A DNA stretch of 64,000 nucleotides, taken from NCBI GenBank assembly GCA_020161855.1, contig JAIUNJ010000003.1:124001-188000 (forward strand), given 5' to 3'. Positions 62,788-64,000 of the stretch are shown piece by piece. The first letter of the stretch is position 1; every line of letters starts with the position of its first letter. Below the pieces are notes generated by a model. That model worked only from the letters and a program-made list of their open reading frames with translations, did not search any database and was not told the DNA's origin. The DNA comes from Pseudomonadota bacterium. GTDB lineage: Bacteria > Pseudomonadota > Alphaproteobacteria > Rhizobiales > Aestuariivirgaceae. The position numbers and the translations under genes were made by a program.

Positions 62788-64000
62788 CTAGCCCCTCACC
62801 CTCGGCATCAGGATCATGTCCCAGGGACTCGGCATTTCCCCGCATTTCACCTGGATGAGCGCTGGTGCATTGGCCGCCAGCGCGTCTGCCAGCTTGCCTT
62901 CGAGCTCCGCAGGTGTCGCCACCGCGCAACCCGCCACGCCGAAGGCCTCCGCCACTTTCACGAAATCCGGGCTCTTGAGATCCGCTGCGATCACGCGCCC
63001 GCCATAGCGCTCCTGCTGGATGCGCTTCACATTCCCGAACATCTGGTTGTCGAAGACCACGGCCACCAGTCCGATGCCGTGCTGCGCTGCCGTTGCCAGT
63101 TCGCCGATCTGGTACATGAAGCCGCCATCGCCCGCGACTGCAACGACCGGCTTGCCGGGATTGGCGAGCTTCACACCCAGCGCCGTGCCGTAGCCCCAGC
63201 CGAGATTGTCCTGATAGCCGGGTGAAATGAAGGTGCGGGGGCGATAGACCGGCAAGATCAGCCGGCTGGCAAAACCGATCTGTGTCACCTCGTCCACGAA
63301 GATTCCTTCACGCGGCAGGGCGCGGCGGATGGCCTCGAGATAGGCGCGCTGCGGTTCAAGCCTGCTGATCCGTTCGGCCAGCCAGGCGCGCTGCGATGCG
63401 AGATCGAAGGCACAGGCCTTCGCTGGTTGCCCAAGCCGCGCAAGTGCCGCGGCAAGCGCCGCTCCATGGTCGGCGGCATCGCCGGTCAGGGCCACGGCCG
63501 GAGCCGTGAAGCGGTCCGCCGCCTCGGCGTCGGCATCAATGCGGATGATCTTGACGTCCTTGTCGAGGCCCCATTGCTGCTCCTGAACGAACAGCCGCGT
63601 GCCAATGGCGATCACGAGATCAACCTCCGGCCAGAGACGATGCCCAACCGGCATGTTGATGGCGAGGGGATGTTCGGTCGAGATCACCCCGCGCCCGCGC
63701 CGGTAGGAAAGCACCGGCGCCTGCAGGAATTCGGCCAGCGCCTGGACTTCTGCCGAAGCATCGAGCGCGCCGCCGCCAACGATGATCATCGGCTTCCTCG
63801 CAGCCAGCGCCAGTTTCGCAGCCCTGTCCACGGCGTCCTGGTCGACGGGCGGACGGAGACGTTCGGCGCCCCGCGCCGGCATCTGCACCGCGCCCGGCGT
63901 GACCCATACATCCATGCCGCATTCCAGCACTGCCGGGCCGGGCCGGCCCGACATCGCCGCGGCCAGCGCGGCATTCACCAGTTGCGGCGCCGCCGCCGCG
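62788..64000 (-). CDS. Thiamine-diphosphate enzyme, acetolactate-synthase-like (5' end beyond window)
   Basis: About 403 residues are visible and the open frame continues through the right edge, so the N-terminal roughly 150 residues are outside. The middle domain begins RPGPAVLECGMDVW, and the C-terminal ThDP-binding motif is GDGGFMYQIGEL followed by VVFDNQMFGN. This is the acetolactate synthase/benzoylformate decarboxylase group. A proper biosynthetic acetolactate synthase is usually followed by ilvH, which is not seen here, so a catabolic 2-oxo-acid enzyme is likelier. A GTG at 63978 is internal, not a start. Confidence 0.88.
   Translation of the reverse strand, partial: AAAAPQLVNAALAAAMSGRPGPAVLECGMDVWVTPGAVQMPARGAERLRPPVDQDAVDRAAKLALAARKPMIIVGGGALDASAEVQALAEFLQAPVLSYRRGRGVISTEHPLAINMPVGHRLWPEVDLVIAIGTRLFVQEQQWGLDKDVKIIRIDADAEAADRFTAPAVALTGDAADHGAALAAALARLGQPAKACAFDLASQRAWLAERISRLEPQRAYLEAIRRALPREGIFVDEVTQIGFASRLILPVYRPRTFISPGYQDNLGWGYGTALGVKLANPGKPVVAVAGDGGFMYQIGELATAAQHGIGLVAVVFDNQMFGNVKRIQQERYGGRVIAADLKSPDFVKVAEAFGVAGCAVATPAELEGKLADALAANAPALIQVKCGEMPSPWDMILMPRVRG

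Overview
The window comes from a high-GC alphaproteobacterium, almost certainly of the order Hyphomicrobiales (Rhizobiales). Four things point there: a 1,809-residue apolipoprotein-like coiled-coil protein of the Growth Pole Ring (GPR/RgsE) type, a CpdR response regulator, a small RNA of the suhB/MmgR family beside an inositol-monophosphatase-family gene, and a DksA that has lost three of its four zinc cysteines. The genus cannot be told from this sequence.

Layout. (1) 1-8.0 kb: a leftward carbohydrate or sugar-acid catabolic operon (binding protein, permease, double ATPase, permease, SDR dehydrogenase, Gfo/Idh dehydrogenase, RraA-like aldolase), with a divergent FadR-type regulator and two identical 11-bp operator half-site pairs between them. 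(2) 8.0-10.5 kb: an ExbB-ExbD-TonB operon led by a small secreted protein. (3) 10.5-12.2 kb: gene-poor DNA with a DUF4288-like gene and the broken C-terminal end of a tyrosine recombinase. (4) 12.2-28.9 kb: a 16.6-kb integrated element bounded by 53-bp direct repeats, one of which is the 3' end of tRNA-Val(GAC). It carries an integrase, an excisionase-like HTH protein, an SF3 (P4/D5-type) helicase, a terminase-small-subunit-like protein, many small unknown genes, and two very large proteins that look like phage DNA-ejection proteins, one with a lytic transglycosylase domain. No large terminase, portal, capsid or tail gene is visible. This gene set suggests a phage satellite rather than a complete prophage, with a decayed prophage as the main alternative. 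Two repeat arrays in it are candidate origin or operator sites.

(5) 29-42.8 kb: chromosomal genes: CpdR, N-formylglutamate amidohydrolase, the suhB/MmgR sRNA, a HisN-type phosphatase, DksA, an amine-oxidase-type flavoenzyme, a TbpB-like surface lipoprotein with its Slam translocon (type XI secretion), a P-loop protein, MetA with the acetyl-CoA-type Glu111, and YcjX-YcjF-HtpX. (6) 42.8-47.8 kb: P1 peptidase, a Kef-type antiporter, and a ferredoxin/flavoprotein/acetyltransferase operon in which the flavoprotein resembles ferredoxin-NADP reductase with its NADPH domain cleanly missing. (7) 48-58 kb: the giant polar-growth protein, a dipeptide epimerase, an MFS transporter, an unknown acidic protein and an L,D-transpeptidase, so several genes here concern cell-wall growth and recycling. 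(8) 57.8-60.3 kb: an acyltransferase-SGNH gene inserted between two 171-bp copies of the L,D-transpeptidase 3' end. (9) 60.3-64 kb: glutathione transferase, an MhqD/MhqO-like hydrolase-dioxygenase pair and a ThDP enzyme cut by the window edge.

Starts were chosen from ribosome-binding sites, stop/start overlaps and family alignment recalled from memory. No database search was possible.
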